The position numbers were made by a program, and so were the translations under genes. Shown here one piece after another: positions 25,466-34,693 of a stretch of 64,000 nt of DNA; the stretch's first letter is position 1, and each line of letters begins with the position of its first letter. The stretch comes from Paenarthrobacter sp. JL.01a (GTDB taxonomy: Bacteria; Actinomycetota; Actinomycetes; Actinomycetales; Micrococcaceae), in contig NZ_CP104877.1 of assembly GCF_025452095.1 (NCBI RefSeq), positions 4,030,001 to 4,094,000 on the forward strand, written 5' to 3'. Under the pieces are notes generated by a model. That model was given only the letters and a program-made list of their open reading frames with translations. It was not told the DNA's origin and did no database searches.

Positions 25466-26856
25466 TGGCACTGAGTGTGCTCGACCTGTTTTCCGTGGGC
25501 ATCGGGCCGTCATCGTCACACACGGTGGGCCCGATGCGCGCGGCAAAGCAGTTCACGGATGGTCTTGAATCGTCCGGCCAGCTTCCGGCAACGGTGCGCG
25601 TCCAGGCTGAGCTTTTCGGCTCCCTGGGCGCCACCGGCCGTGGCCACGGCTCGGACAAAGCCGTGGTGCTGGGACTGCAGGGGCACTCCCCCGAGACCGT
25701 TGACACCCGCACCGCGGATGACCAGGTTGCGGCAGCCGCCCTCGACGCCGAACTTCGGTTGGGCGGCGACCACCGGGTGGACTTCAACTGGGATGAGGAC
25801 GTCGTCCTCCACCGCCGCAAGTCCCTTCCGGCCCACCCCAACGGCATGACTTTCCGCGCCCTGGACCATACAGGGACGGTACTGCGGGAACGCAGCTACT
25901 ACTCCATCGGTGGCGGCTTCGTGGTGGACGGAGACGCCTCCGGGGCCGACAAGGTCGTCGCGGACGACACCGTCCTGCCCTACCCCTTCTCCACCGCAGA
26001 TGAACTGCTGGCCATCTGCGAACGTGAAGGCAAGTCGATCTCGGACATCATGCTGGCCAACGAATTGGTGTGGCGTTCCGAGGAAGAGCTTCGGGAGCGG
26101 CTCCTGGGTATCTGGGCCGTCATGCGCGAATGCGTGGACAACGGCTGCTCAGCCGAGGGCATCCTGCCGGGAGGCCTGAAGGTCAGGCGACGGGCGCCGT
26201 CGTTGTTCAAGAAGCTGTCCGAAACCGACGCCGGCCTGAACGGCGCAAACTCAGCCGACCCGCTCCTCGCAATGGAATGGGTCAACCTGTTCGCCCTTGC
26301 CGTGAACGAGGAAAACGCCGCCGGCGGACGGATCGTCACGGCGCCCACCAATGGGGCAGCGGGCATCGTTCCGGCCGTGCTGCACTACTACACCAAGTTC
26401 GTTCCGGGAGCCAACGACGACGGCGTCGTACGGTTCCTGCTGGCGGCGGCCGCCGTCGGAATCCTGTTCAAAATCAACGCTTCCATCTCCGGTGCCGAAG
26501 TTGGCTGCCAAGGCGAGGTGGGTTCTGCCTGCTCCATGGCCGCGGCCGGGCTCTGCGAAGTCCTCGGCGGGACTCCGGAACAAGTGGAGAACGCCGCAGA
26601 AGTGGGGATCGAGCACAACCTGGGCCTGACGTGTGATCCCGTGGGCGGGCTGGTGCAGATTCCCTGCATCGAACGCAACGCGATCGCCAGCGTCAAGGCC
26701 ATCAACGCCGCGCGCCTCGCCCTGCACGGCGATGGCAGCCACAAGGTCTCCCTGGACAAAGCCATCAAGACCATGCGCGAGACCGGCGCCGACATGAAAT
26801 CCAAGTATAAAGAGACCTCCCGTGGAGGCCTCGCCGTCAATGTAGTGGAGTGCTGA
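25465..26856 (+). CDS. sdaA: L-serine ammonia-lyase, iron-sulfur type
   Basis: This 463-residue single-chain enzyme turns serine into pyruvate and ammonia. It begins with the beta-domain SVGIGPSSSHTVGPMRAA and continues with the alpha catalytic domain: GRIVTAPTNGAAGIVPAVLHYY, GAEVGCQGEVGSACSMAAAG and LTCDPVGGLVQIPCIERNA, which hold the Fe-S cluster cysteines. The start overlaps the soxG stop by 1 nt. In this operon it drains the serine made by GlyA into central metabolism. Confidence 0.95.
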   Translation: MALSVLDLFSVGIGPSSSHTVGPMRAAKQFTDGLESSGQLPATVRVQAELFGSLGATGRGHGSDKAVVLGLQGHSPETVDTRTADDQVAAAALDAELRLGGDHRVDFNWDEDVVLHRRKSLPAHPNGMTFRALDHTGTVLRERSYYSIGGGFVVDGDASGADKVVADDTVLPYPFSTADELLAICEREGKSISDIMLANELVWRSEEELRERLLGIWAVMRECVDNGCSAEGILPGGLKVRRRAPSLFKKLSETDAGLNGANSADPLLAMEWVNLFALAVNEENAAGGRIVTAPTNGAAGIVPAVLHYYTKFVPGANDDGVVRFLLAAAAVGILFKINASISGAEVGCQGEVGSACSMAAAGLCEVLGGTPEQVENAAEVGIEHNLGLTCDPVGGLVQIPCIERNAIASVKAINAARLALHGDGSHKVSLDKAIKTMRETGADMKSKYKETSRGGLAVNVVEC

Positions 26857-26858
26857 GC

Positions 26859-27758
26859 ATGACTGCCATCCAAACTGAAACCGCCGTTTCTTCCGGCGGT
26901 GACACCACCGTGGAGCACGTCCTGACCCTGGACTGCCCTGAGGGTCCCGGAATCGTGCATGCCGTTTCCGGCTTCCTGCTGGAACACGGCTGCGACATCA
27001 TCGACAACAAGCAGTTCGGAGACCGCGCCGAAGGCCACTTCTTCATGCGCGTGCACTTCGCATCGGACGGGGACGAGTCCACGCTGGAGACCCTGCGTGC
27101 CGCGTTCTGCCCGGTCGGCGAGAAGTACGGCATGAACTGGCAGCTTGAACGCCAGGGATCCAAGCGGCGCGTGCTGATCATGGTGTCAAAGTTCGGACAC
27201 TGCCTGAACGACCTCTTGTTCCGGGCGCGTATAGGTGAATTGCCCATCGATGTGGTGGGCGTCGTGTCCAACCACACCGACCACCAGGGTTTGGCCGAAT
27301 GGCACGGAATCCCGTTCTTCCATGTGCCCGTCACGGCTGCCACCAAGCCTGCCGCCGAGGCCCGACTGCTGGAGATCATCGACGAGCTGGATGTTGAGCT
27401 CGTGGTGCTGGCCCGCTACATGCAGGTCCTCAGCGATGATCTGGCACGCAAGCTCGATGGCCGCGCCATCAACATCCACCACTCGTTCCTGCCGAGCTTC
27501 AAGGGTGCCAAGCCCTACCACCAGGCATACGCGCGTGGCGTGAAAACCGTGGGTGCCACAGCCCACTACGTCAACGGCGAACTGGACGAAGGTCCCATCA
27601 TCGCCCAACAGGTTGTGGAAGTGGACCACACGTTCGGGCCGGACGATCTCGTAGCCGCCGGCCGGGACACCGAATGCAAGGCCCTCAGCAACGCCGTTCG
27701 CTGGCACTGCGAAGGACGGATCATCCTCAACGGGAACAGGACGATCGTGCTGAAGTAG
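26859..27758 (+). CDS. purU: Formyltetrahydrofolate deformylase
   Basis: This roughly 299-residue enzyme has an N-terminal ACT domain (residues 20-90; LTLDCPEGPGIVHAVSGFLLEHG) and a formyltransferase-like catalytic domain with NIHHSFLPSFKGAKPY and the DEGPII catalytic Asp segment. It hydrolyses 10-formyl-THF to formate plus THF and thereby recycles THF when C1 units from sarcosine are in excess. The ATG at 26859 lies just after the sdaA stop, with GGAG upstream; GTG 26850 is a weaker alternative. It is the last gene of the operon; a hairpin follows. Confidence 0.94.
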   Translation: MTAIQTETAVSSGGDTTVEHVLTLDCPEGPGIVHAVSGFLLEHGCDIIDNKQFGDRAEGHFFMRVHFASDGDESTLETLRAAFCPVGEKYGMNWQLERQGSKRRVLIMVSKFGHCLNDLLFRARIGELPIDVVGVVSNHTDHQGLAEWHGIPFFHVPVTAATKPAAEARLLEIIDELDVELVVLARYMQVLSDDLARKLDGRAINIHHSFLPSFKGAKPYHQAYARGVKTVGATAHYVNGELDEGPIIAQQVVEVDHTFGPDDLVAAGRDTECKALSNAVRWHCEGRIILNGNRTIVLK

Positions 27759-27782
27759 GTCCTTGCTTGCACGAACCGACTT

Positions 27783-27839
27783 CGCGGGTCCGCTGCCTGT
27801 TCGCTGTTCCTCAACGGCGAACCGGGCAGCGGTCCCGCG
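27783..27839. terminator. Bidirectional hairpin between purU and the PucR gene
   Basis: Outer arms CGCGGGTCCGCTGCC and GGCAGCGGTCCCGCG differ from perfect pairing at one base. Inner GTTCGC/GCGAAC also pairs, giving a long imperfect stem in the convergent gap. There is no T-tract. Confidence 0.6.
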
Positions 27840-27847
27840 ATTTCGCG

Positions 27848-29326
27848 TCAGGGGGCTTGAAGCCGCGCCAACCGCGTCGCGAGATGCAACGCCGCCAGGC
27901 GGCCTGTTCCCCGCGGGTCACCACCGCAGAGCTCGAAGATCCGTTGCAGCCGGTGATGCAGGGACTGCCGTTCCAGATGAAGTTCGCGTGCCGCTTGGGC
28001 CGTGTTGCATCCGGTGTCCAGCCATACGGTCAGCGTTGCCAAAAGCCCGGACCGCCTCAAGCGGTCATGTTCGACGACGGCACCCAGCTGCCGCTGCACG
28101 AAACTCTCCCGTACCGCCGGCTCCAAATACGGGCCGGCAAGCAGCTCAACGGCGAACGCCTCAGAGTCTGCTACCCCGTCCCCCGAGCACGGCAGGTCAA
28201 GTGTCCGTCTCGCTTCCGCGAGCGACCAGGGCGCCTCATCGATCCCCATTCCGAGCGGACCAACAGCCATCGCCGAACCTGCGGGCATTTCGAGTGAGCG
28301 CAGCGCTTCAAGCAACGCCGTGCGTCCGGCCTTTCCCCCTGCAGGCCAGGCCGCAAGCGCAATCAGCTCGGCATTGTCCGCATAGCTCGCGCTGTGCGCC
28401 ACCCTGGTGTTCAGCAATTCGTCCACCGCGGCACGCAGATTCCCGGCTCCTGTCGAGCGGATTACGACGGCGGCCACCGCACCGTTGACGGCGAAGCCCG
28501 CGGCGGGGCCGAGTTGCCGCAATTGCCATGACTGGCTTCCGGAATTAATGGCCCGCATGAGCTCGATCCCCGCGAGCTCCTTCAGTCCGGGCGGCATTCG
28601 TTGCATGAGGGCCAACCCCAGGATGTCGACACAACGCTCCCCCGCCACGCGCGCCATCCCGGGGTCGCCGCCGTCGGGCACGTGCAGTTCAAGGCGGGCG
28701 GCCAGCACGCCCCGCACCGGTACGTCCACTGAAGTGACGTCACCGGCGTCGTCAGTCGCCAGTGGTCCCGCCGCACCAAGAGTCAGACCCGAAGGCGAGA
28801 CCAGCCGCGCGCCAACCAAGGCCTTTTCTGCCAGCACGGCAAGGAGTTGGTCCAGCCCTGCGCCGTGGGCGAGTTCGGCTGCCATGGCGTGGCTCGCCTG
28901 GTCACCCCGCTGGAGCTGCGCCACGGATTCGCTGACGAGAAGGGAATTGATTTCCTGCATAACGGCAACAAACGGGACTACCCGGCGAAGTTCGATCAGC
29001 GGCAGCCCTGCAGCCTGGGCCTCGTCGAGCATGACGGCGGGGACCTCGGGCAGTGCCGGGCCGGTTTCGAGTGCCAGCGCAGCAATCCCACGCCCGGCCA
29101 ATCCCCGCACGTATTCAGCCTGCCGTTCTTCTCCCGCGCCGGCGAGCGCCTGGCCGCCGCTGAGGAGCAGTTCACCGCCGCTCAGCAGAGGCGCGATATC
29201 CAGGACTTCGCTCGAGTGGACCCACCTGACAGATCTCTCGAGTGCCTCGGGGACTTGATTGAGAAGGCGCGGATCGGCGGCTTTGAGGCTTGCATACTCC
29301 AAAGCAGCACCCAAGAAGATTGGCAT
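27848..29326 (-). CDS. PucR-family transcriptional regulator
   Basis: This 492-residue protein has an N-terminal PucR ligand-sensing domain, including EALERSVRWVHSSEVLD and LIELRRVVPFVAVMQEIN. A C-terminal HTH_30 module reads LLATLTVWLDTGCNTAQAAR, then HHRLQRIFELCGGDPR. The ATG at 29326 has GGAG 5 nt upstream; earlier in-frame starts (29365, 29395) lack one. It is divergent from an NCS1 permease and PuuE-like deacetylase, so it probably controls them. PucR members respond to purine/ureide or amino-acid-type ligands. Confidence 0.86.
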   Translation of the reverse strand: MPIFLGAALEYASLKAADPRLLNQVPEALERSVRWVHSSEVLDIAPLLSGGELLLSGGQALAGAGEERQAEYVRGLAGRGIAALALETGPALPEVPAVMLDEAQAAGLPLIELRRVVPFVAVMQEINSLLVSESVAQLQRGDQASHAMAAELAHGAGLDQLLAVLAEKALVGARLVSPSGLTLGAAGPLATDDAGDVTSVDVPVRGVLAARLELHVPDGGDPGMARVAGERCVDILGLALMQRMPPGLKELAGIELMRAINSGSQSWQLRQLGPAAGFAVNGAVAAVVIRSTGAGNLRAAVDELLNTRVAHSASYADNAELIALAAWPAGGKAGRTALLEALRSLEMPAGSAMAVGPLGMGIDEAPWSLAEARRTLDLPCSGDGVADSEAFAVELLAGPYLEPAVRESFVQRQLGAVVEHDRLRRSGLLATLTVWLDTGCNTAQAARELHLERQSLHHRLQRIFELCGGDPRGTGRLAALHLATRLARLQAP

Positions 29327-29434
29327 GACACTCCGTATGGTTGTTGGCGTTTCGTTTAGACACATCGTATCTTGTTGCTGTGATCTGACCCACATACGCT
29401 GGGAGAGTCCCTTTCACACACGGAGGCTCTCCCC

Positions 29435-30979
29435 ATGCAAGACAACCTCTCCCCCGCGTCTTCCACCCCATCCCCTGCGGGCTCAGCGCAGTCAGGTCCG
29501 GCAACGGCGCCGGGCCATGACAGCGAAGCCTGGCTCCAGCCCATCCCCGAGTCCGACCGCACACGCAAAGTTTCCGGACAGTTCTGGATCTGGGCCGGCG
29601 CCAACCTCGCCCCGATCAACTGGGTCCTGGGTGCACTCGGCATCCATCTGGGCCTCGGTTTCGCCGACACGGTGATCGTCCTGGTCCTGGGAAACCTGAT
29701 CGGCATGCTCCTGTTCGGCTGCTTCGTACTGCTCGGCCAAAAGACCGGCGCTACGGGCATGGTCCTGGCCCGTGCCGCCTTTGGTCGCCGCGGCAACTAT
29801 CTTCCCGCGGCCATCCAGGCCCTCCTGGTGATTGGCTGGTGCGCGGTGAACACGTGGATCATCCTTGACCTGGTGATGGCGCTCTTCGGAACCCTCGGCT
29901 GGGTGGACCCCGAGGCAAAGAACTACGCCTGGAAAATCGGCGTCGCGACGGCCATCATGGCCGCGCAGGTGGCCATCGCATGGTTCGGCTACAAAGCCAT
30001 CGCAGCCTTTGAGAAGTGGACGGTCCCGCCCACCATCATCATCCTGGCCGTCATGTCAGCTGTCGCCTGGTTCGGCATGAAGATCGACTGGGGCTATGCC
30101 GGCCCGGCCGGCAACATCCTGGAAGGATCCGAGAGGATCGCCGCCATGAGCGCCGTCATGACCGCCATCGGCATTGGCTGGGGCATCACCTGGTTCACCT
30201 ACGCCGCAGACTACTCACGCTTTGTCAGCACCTCTGTTCCCAAGCGCAAGGTCTACCTTGCCTCTGTGCTCGGCCAGTTCATCCCTGTCGTATGGCTGGG
30301 CGTACTTGGGGCAAGCCTGGCAACCAACAGCGGCGAAATCGACCCCGGCAAGCTGATCGTGCAGAACTTCGGTGTCATGGCGTTGCCCGTTCTGCTCATG
30401 GTGCTGCACGGTCCCATTGCCACGAACATCCTTAACATCTACACGTTCTCCGTGGCCACGCAGGCGTTGGACATCAAGATCAGCCGCCGCAAGCTCAACA
30501 TTTTCGTCGGCATTTTTTCTCTGATCGCCGTCATCTTTTTCATCTTCCAGGAGGACTTCGCAGCAGTGCTCGATGCCTGGCTGATCGGCCTGGTAGCGTG
30601 GGTCGCCGCCTGGGGCGGCGTCATGCTGGTGCATTACTTCTGGCTGGACCGCCGCTGGCCGGCCAAGGTGGACCGCCTCTTCGACCCGGTCGGCACACAC
30701 AGGCTGCCGGTGGTCAACTGGGCGGGAATCGTCTCTCTCCTGGCGGGCATCTTCTCCACGTGGCTGTTCATGTACGGCCTGGTTCCAGCCATGCAAGGGC
30801 CGATCGCTGTTGCCCTGGGCGGCTGGGACCTCTCATGGCTGGCCGGCGGACTCAGCAGCGCCATCGTGTACGCAATCCTGGGTCCGCAGGCCCACAAGAG
30901 GTACCTTCTGGCCGACTCAAACCACGTTTCACTCACTCAGCCTGCACCCGCGCTGGCCGTTGAAAGGACCACAGCATGA
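29435..30979 (+). CDS. NCS1-family permease (purine/cytosine/hydantoin-type)
   Basis: This 514-residue membrane protein has about 12 helices and NCS1 features: SGQFWIWAGANLAPINWVLG at the first helix, FGRRGNYLPA in the loop, and a YAADYSRF motif. GGAGG lies upstream of the ATG. Substrates of the family include cytosine, allantoin, uracil and hydantoins. With a PucR regulator in front and an ATGA overlap to the deacetylase behind, a nitrogenous ring compound is the likely cargo; which one is unknown. Confidence 0.86.
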   Translation: MQDNLSPASSTPSPAGSAQSGPATAPGHDSEAWLQPIPESDRTRKVSGQFWIWAGANLAPINWVLGALGIHLGLGFADTVIVLVLGNLIGMLLFGCFVLLGQKTGATGMVLARAAFGRRGNYLPAAIQALLVIGWCAVNTWIILDLVMALFGTLGWVDPEAKNYAWKIGVATAIMAAQVAIAWFGYKAIAAFEKWTVPPTIIILAVMSAVAWFGMKIDWGYAGPAGNILEGSERIAAMSAVMTAIGIGWGITWFTYAADYSRFVSTSVPKRKVYLASVLGQFIPVVWLGVLGASLATNSGEIDPGKLIVQNFGVMALPVLLMVLHGPIATNILNIYTFSVATQALDIKISRRKLNIFVGIFSLIAVIFFIFQEDFAAVLDAWLIGLVAWVAAWGGVMLVHYFWLDRRWPAKVDRLFDPVGTHRLPVVNWAGIVSLLAGIFSTWLFMYGLVPAMQGPIAVALGGWDLSWLAGGLSSAIVYAILGPQAHKRYLLADSNHVSLTQPAPALAVERTTA

Positions 30980-31923
30980 ACCAGCCGGCTTTCGCTGATT
31001 CCCTCCACCCCGTTACGTGGCCTTCCGGATACAAGGCAGCGGCATCCTTCACGTTCGATGTCGACGCCGAGTCCTGCACCATCGCCCACGATCCCTCCAG
31101 CACCAGGCGCATGTCCCTCATGAGCCACCAGTCGTACGGCCCGAAGATCGCTGTTCCACGCTTGCTGCAGATCCTGGACCGCCAGGGCATCAAGGGAACG
31201 TTCTTCATCCCGGGCTTCACGGCAGAAAGCTATCCGGACGTCGTGCGCAGGATCGCCGATGGCGGCCATGAAATTGCCCATCACGGTTACCTCCACGAGC
31301 CAATGCGGGGAATCGACGCCGCCACTGAGGCCAGCTACCTCGACCGGGGCCTTGAAGCATTGGCCAATGTCGCCGGCGTCCGTCCCGTTGGTTACCGCGC
31401 ACCGTGGTGGGAATTGAACTGGCAGTCAGCGGCGCTCCTTGCTGACCGCGGCTTCCTTTACGATTCAAGCCTGCTCGACGGCGATGCCCCCTACCGCCTT
31501 TCCGTCGCCGACGGCGATCCCCGCGACATCGTGGAGATCCCAGTGGACTGGGCTTTGGACGATTGGGAGCAATACGGCTTCTATCCGGGCGTTACGGGCA
31601 GCGGCGTTATCGAGAGCCCCGCCAAGGCGCTGGAGATGTGGACCCTCGAAGCGCAGGCCCACCATGCCCAGGGCAGCTGCTTTGTCCTGACGAACCACCC
31701 GTTCATCTCAGGCAGGCCATCCCGTGCCGTGGCACTGGAAGAGCTGATTGAGCGGGTCAAGGATCTGGATGGCATGTGGGTGACAACCCTTGCGGAGATC
31801 GCGCAGCACACCAAGGACACAGTGCAGGAGATCCACACGCATGCGCGGATCGATGTCCCCCTCTTCCCCGGGGCAGGAGCAACTTTCCGCCCGGCACGGG
31901 TTCAGGTGCCCACTCTCCACTAA
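30976..31923 (+). CDS. Polysaccharide deacetylase-fold amidohydrolase (PuuE/PgdA-like)
   Basis: This 315-residue NodB-homology protein has no signal peptide. The fold's D-D (FDVDAES) and H-x3-4-H (EIAHHGYLHEP) metal positions, an R-A-P-W-W motif, and a C-terminal LTNHPF segment are visible. It is nearest to PuuE-type allantoinases and the cytosolic HP0310-like group rather than to secreted chitin or peptidoglycan deacetylases. The overlap with the NCS1 permease suggests it opens or deacylates the imported compound. Substrate is inference. Confidence 0.8.
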   Translation: MNQPAFADSLHPVTWPSGYKAAASFTFDVDAESCTIAHDPSSTRRMSLMSHQSYGPKIAVPRLLQILDRQGIKGTFFIPGFTAESYPDVVRRIADGGHEIAHHGYLHEPMRGIDAATEASYLDRGLEALANVAGVRPVGYRAPWWELNWQSAALLADRGFLYDSSLLDGDAPYRLSVADGDPRDIVEIPVDWALDDWEQYGFYPGVTGSGVIESPAKALEMWTLEAQAHHAQGSCFVLTNHPFISGRPSRAVALEELIERVKDLDGMWVTTLAEIAQHTKDTVQEIHTHARIDVPLFPGAGATFRPARVQVPTLH

Positions 31924-31947
31924 GCCCTCCGCCGCATCCGCCGAGGT

Positions 31948-32001
31948 GGCATTTGATGACAGTCCGAGCGCCTCGCATTGTCATTAAATGCCGTCTCGGC
32001 G
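31948..32001. repeat. Dispersed 54-nt hairpin element, copy B
   Basis: It has the same 54-nt length and the same first 14 nt (GGCATTTGATGACA) as the copy at 14094. Here the pairing is strong: GCCGAGG (31940) through GATGACA pairs with TGTCATTAAATGCCGTCTCGGC with three mismatches. It ends 5 nt before the DUF456 stop. Confidence 0.6.
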
Positions 32002-32006
32002 AGCCG

Positions 32007-32516
32007 TCAGGGGCCGCCGTACACCGCCTCAACCCACACCCCGATGATCCACGTACTCGCGGCAGCGCAGGCCAGGGCAAACTCCACCAGCATCCCGATC
32101 CCTGTGGCTTTCAGCGCCGCCCCGCTGGAACGCAAGGCAACCTGGACATTGCGGGTGCGCAGGACTTCACTCAGCAGAAGCCCCACGGCGAACCCCACAA
32201 AGAGCCCCACCACAGGTATGACGAACATACCCACCACACCAACAACCACGCCGATCAGGACGGACCTGTTGGGGATTCCATGCTGCTTCATTTTGCGCCC
32301 GGTCAACACAGCGCTGGCGGCCATCCCCGCCACGACGAACAGCATTCCCACTGCGAAGATCACCCAGCCCATGGGCCCGGCCCCGCCCCAGATGGCCCAC
32401 ACCAGCAGGCTGGCGCCGATCAGGATGCTGCCCGGCAAGACGGGAATGATGGTTCCGACCACGCCCACGGCAATGGCCAGGCCGCAGAGGATGGTCACGA
32501 TGAGTTCGGCGTTCAT
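32007..32516 (-). CDS. DUF456-type membrane protein
   Basis: This 169-residue protein starting at ATG 32516 has about four hydrophobic helices with Gly/Pro-rich turns (VVGTIIPVLPGSILIGASLLVWAI), a feature of the DUF456 family. No function is known. The upstream in-frame region would extend it to 32573, but the first helix begins here. It may be leaderless, since no clear ribosome site is visible. Confidence 0.75.
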   Translation of the reverse strand: MNAELIVTILCGLAIAVGVVGTIIPVLPGSILIGASLLVWAIWGGAGPMGWVIFAVGMLFVVAGMAASAVLTGRKMKQHGIPNRSVLIGVVVGVVGMFVIPVVGLFVGFAVGLLLSEVLRTRNVQVALRSSGAALKATGIGMLVEFALACAAASTWIIGVWVEAVYGGP

Positions 32517-32546
32517 GGCACCCAGTCTAGGGGTGCCTTGGAAACC

Positions 32547-32598
32547 AAGAACGACGGCGACGCTCCCCAGCACGGGAGGCGTCGCCGTCGTCGTTCTT
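32547..32598 (-). terminator. Terminator after malic enzyme
   Basis: AAGAACGACGGCGACGC (32547-32563) pairs with GCGTCGCCGTCGTCGTTCTT (32579-32598), with a small bulge. It lies 14 nt beyond the malic enzyme stop in its direction of transcription. Confidence 0.7.
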
Positions 32599-32611
32599 GC
32601 GTTGGTAGCCG

Positions 32612-33802
32612 CTACTCGGCGACTGCAGCGGCAACAGCCGCGGTCACCGCAGGAGCCACACGGGCGTCGAGCGGGCTCGGCACGATGTACTCCGCGGAGA
32701 GGTCTTCGGCGGCCAGCTCAGCAATGGCGTTGGCAGCGGCGATCTTCATGGCGGGCGTGATGCGGCGTGCCTTGGCATCCAGTGCACCGCGGAAGATTCC
32801 CGGGAAAGCCAAAACGTTGTTGATCTGGTTCGGGAAGTCGCTGCGGCCGGTGGCAACAACGGCTGCGTACTGCTGTGCGACCTCGGGCAGGACCTCCGGG
32901 TCCGGGTTGGACAGGGCGAACACGATCGACTGGTCGTTCATGAGCTTCAGGTGCTCTTCGTCCAGCTTGGAAGAAGAAACGCCAACAAACACATCGGCGC
33001 CGGTCAGTCCCTCGCCCGGGCCGCCGGTGACGCCACGCGGGTTGGTGCGCTGGGCCATGCGGGCCTTGACACTGGAGGGGTCGGCGGCGAGGTCGGCGCG
33101 CTCGGCGTTGACCACGCCCTTGGAGTCAAGGAGGATCACATCCTCGATGCCGACAGCCAGGAGGATCTCGGCGATGGCGATACCTGCGGCACCGGCACCG
33201 GAGACAACAACCTTCAGGCCCTGGAGCTCGCGCTTGGTCACCTTGGCTGCGTTGGTCAGGGCAGCGAGAACCACGACGGCGGTGCCGTGCTGGTCATCGT
33301 GCATGACGGGGCAGTCGAGGGCTTCGATGAGGCGCTCTTCGAGTTCGAAGCAGCGGGGTGCGGAGATGTCCTCGAGGTTCACTGCGCCAAAGCTCGGGCG
33401 GAGGCGGACCAGGGTCTCGATGATCTCGTCCACATCCGTGGTGTTCAGGACCAGCGGAATGGAGTCGAGGTCTCCGAAGGACTTGAACAGGGCGGACTTG
33501 CCCTCCATGACGGGAAGGGACGCACTGGGGCCGATGTTGCCGAGCCCCAGCACCGCAGTGCCGTCGCTGACCACTACAACAAGGCGCTCGGCCCAGGTGT
33601 GGGTGCGGGCAAGCTTGGGGTCGGCGTGGATTGCGCGGCTCACCTGGGCAACGCCCGGGGTGTATGCGATGGAGAGGTCACGCTTGTTGTTCAGCGGCAC
33701 GGTGCTGGAAATGGTCAGCTTGCCGCCTTCGTGGGCTGCGAAGATCTCTTCTTCGCTCAGTACCAGGGCGTCGTTGTCAGTTGCAATTGTCTCGATGGAC
33801 AC
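32612..33802 (-). CDS. NAD(P)-dependent malic enzyme
   Basis: This 396-residue enzyme decarboxylates malate to pyruvate. Family marks are a YTPGVAQVSRAI segment near residue 47, VVVSDGTAVLGLGNIGPSA, the metal-binding VNLEDISAP, DDQHGTA, and a second Rossmann motif VVVSGAGAAGIAIAEILL. It lacks the C-terminal phosphotransacetylase extension of the long MaeB type. Cofactor choice (NAD or NADP) is not certain. Pyruvate from here and from SdaA both feed central metabolism. Confidence 0.93.
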   Translation of the reverse strand: MSIETIATDNDALVLSEEEIFAAHEGGKLTISSTVPLNNKRDLSIAYTPGVAQVSRAIHADPKLARTHTWAERLVVVVSDGTAVLGLGNIGPSASLPVMEGKSALFKSFGDLDSIPLVLNTTDVDEIIETLVRLRPSFGAVNLEDISAPRCFELEERLIEALDCPVMHDDQHGTAVVVLAALTNAAKVTKRELQGLKVVVSGAGAAGIAIAEILLAVGIEDVILLDSKGVVNAERADLAADPSSVKARMAQRTNPRGVTGGPGEGLTGADVFVGVSSSKLDEEHLKLMNDQSIVFALSNPDPEVLPEVAQQYAAVVATGRSDFPNQINNVLAFPGIFRGALDAKARRITPAMKIAAANAIAELAAEDLSAEYIVPSPLDARVAPAVTAAVAAAVAE

Positions 33803-34084
33803 GTCTTTGTCTCCTCAGGCTAGCCGTGGACCCACGGCATGGTTCGGGCAGGAACAGAACTGATGTGCGGACCAAGGGTGGCTGGTCCGGCGTTGCTTCT
33901 GCAGATAGGGGGCTGCTAGCCGCTTCGGTAGTTCCAGCCTAGGGAGGCCCGAGGGGTACAAGATTCAATACCAAAAGAGACGATTCGAGAGTAAAACGTT
34001 CAACCAACGCTAATAGTGAGCTACATCACGCGAGAAACCGTGTTTTGGGCGGCAATCGGTCTAGACCACCGTTGGATTGTTTCG

Positions 34085-34693
34085 CTATTCGCCGGACATG
34101 AGGGAGCACGCCCTCTTCAGGTCCTTCTCGGCTTCGAACAAGGACAACCTGCGGCAGCGGACCGCCTGGACCAACCCGCTGACCAAGTGCAGCAAAATCC
34201 TGGCCTTCACTGTGTCCTTGCCGGTGTCCTTGCTCAGGGAACCCACGACTTCCTCCGAGAGCGCATCGACTTCGCGCAACAACTGGGCCGTGTCGTCATC
34301 CTTGCCAGCGGGGCGGATCAGGCAATGCTCCACACCGGGCTGCATCACGCGGAGGTGGAAAATCTCCATCATCAAACCCGCGAGCGCGTGGCCCTTGCCT
34401 TCGCGCTGACGGGCCCCCTCCCGCAACTCCCGCAGCTGCTGCCTGTAGACGGCCAGCATCAGGTGGGCCGTGGAGGGAAAGTACCGGTAGAGAGTTCCCA
34501 GCGGTACGTCGGCACGGGCAGCAACATCGGAAAGGCTCAACGTGTCGAACTGCCGCTGCGCGAAGCCCTCGGCCGTCTTCAGGATGCGGGCATAGCGGAG
34601 CTGCTGCCGCGGGGTGGTGGGCGCAGCAGCCATACGGGGAAGCCCCGTGGTCAGGTCAAGGGAGTACGGTTCCAGTGAGTTGGTTACGGGCAT
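34085..34693 (-). CDS. TetR-family transcriptional regulator
   Basis: This roughly 202-residue protein has the TetR HTH: RYARILKTAEGFAQRQFDTLS, then LSDVAARADVPLGTLYRYF (about 30-75), with a diverged C-terminal ligand domain. ATG 34693 is chosen from the HTH spacing; the frame opens farther upstream without a better ribosome site. It faces the FG-GAP gene at 34896, so control of surface proteins is possible but unproven. Confidence 0.82.
   Translation of the reverse strand: MPVTNSLEPYSLDLTTGLPRMAAAPTTPRQQLRYARILKTAEGFAQRQFDTLSLSDVAARADVPLGTLYRYFPSTAHLMLAVYRQQLRELREGARQREGKGHALAGLMMEIFHLRVMQPGVEHCLIRPAGKDDDTAQLLREVDALSEEVVGSLSKDTGKDTVKARILLHLVSGLVQAVRCRRLSLFEAEKDLKRACSLMSGE

Noticed and set aside
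31776..33863. 695-residue plus-strand frame across the DUF456 and malic enzyme genes
   Set aside because: It crosses a hairpin and two good minus-strand genes, and its composition is Arg/Ser/Thr/Ala-rich noise.
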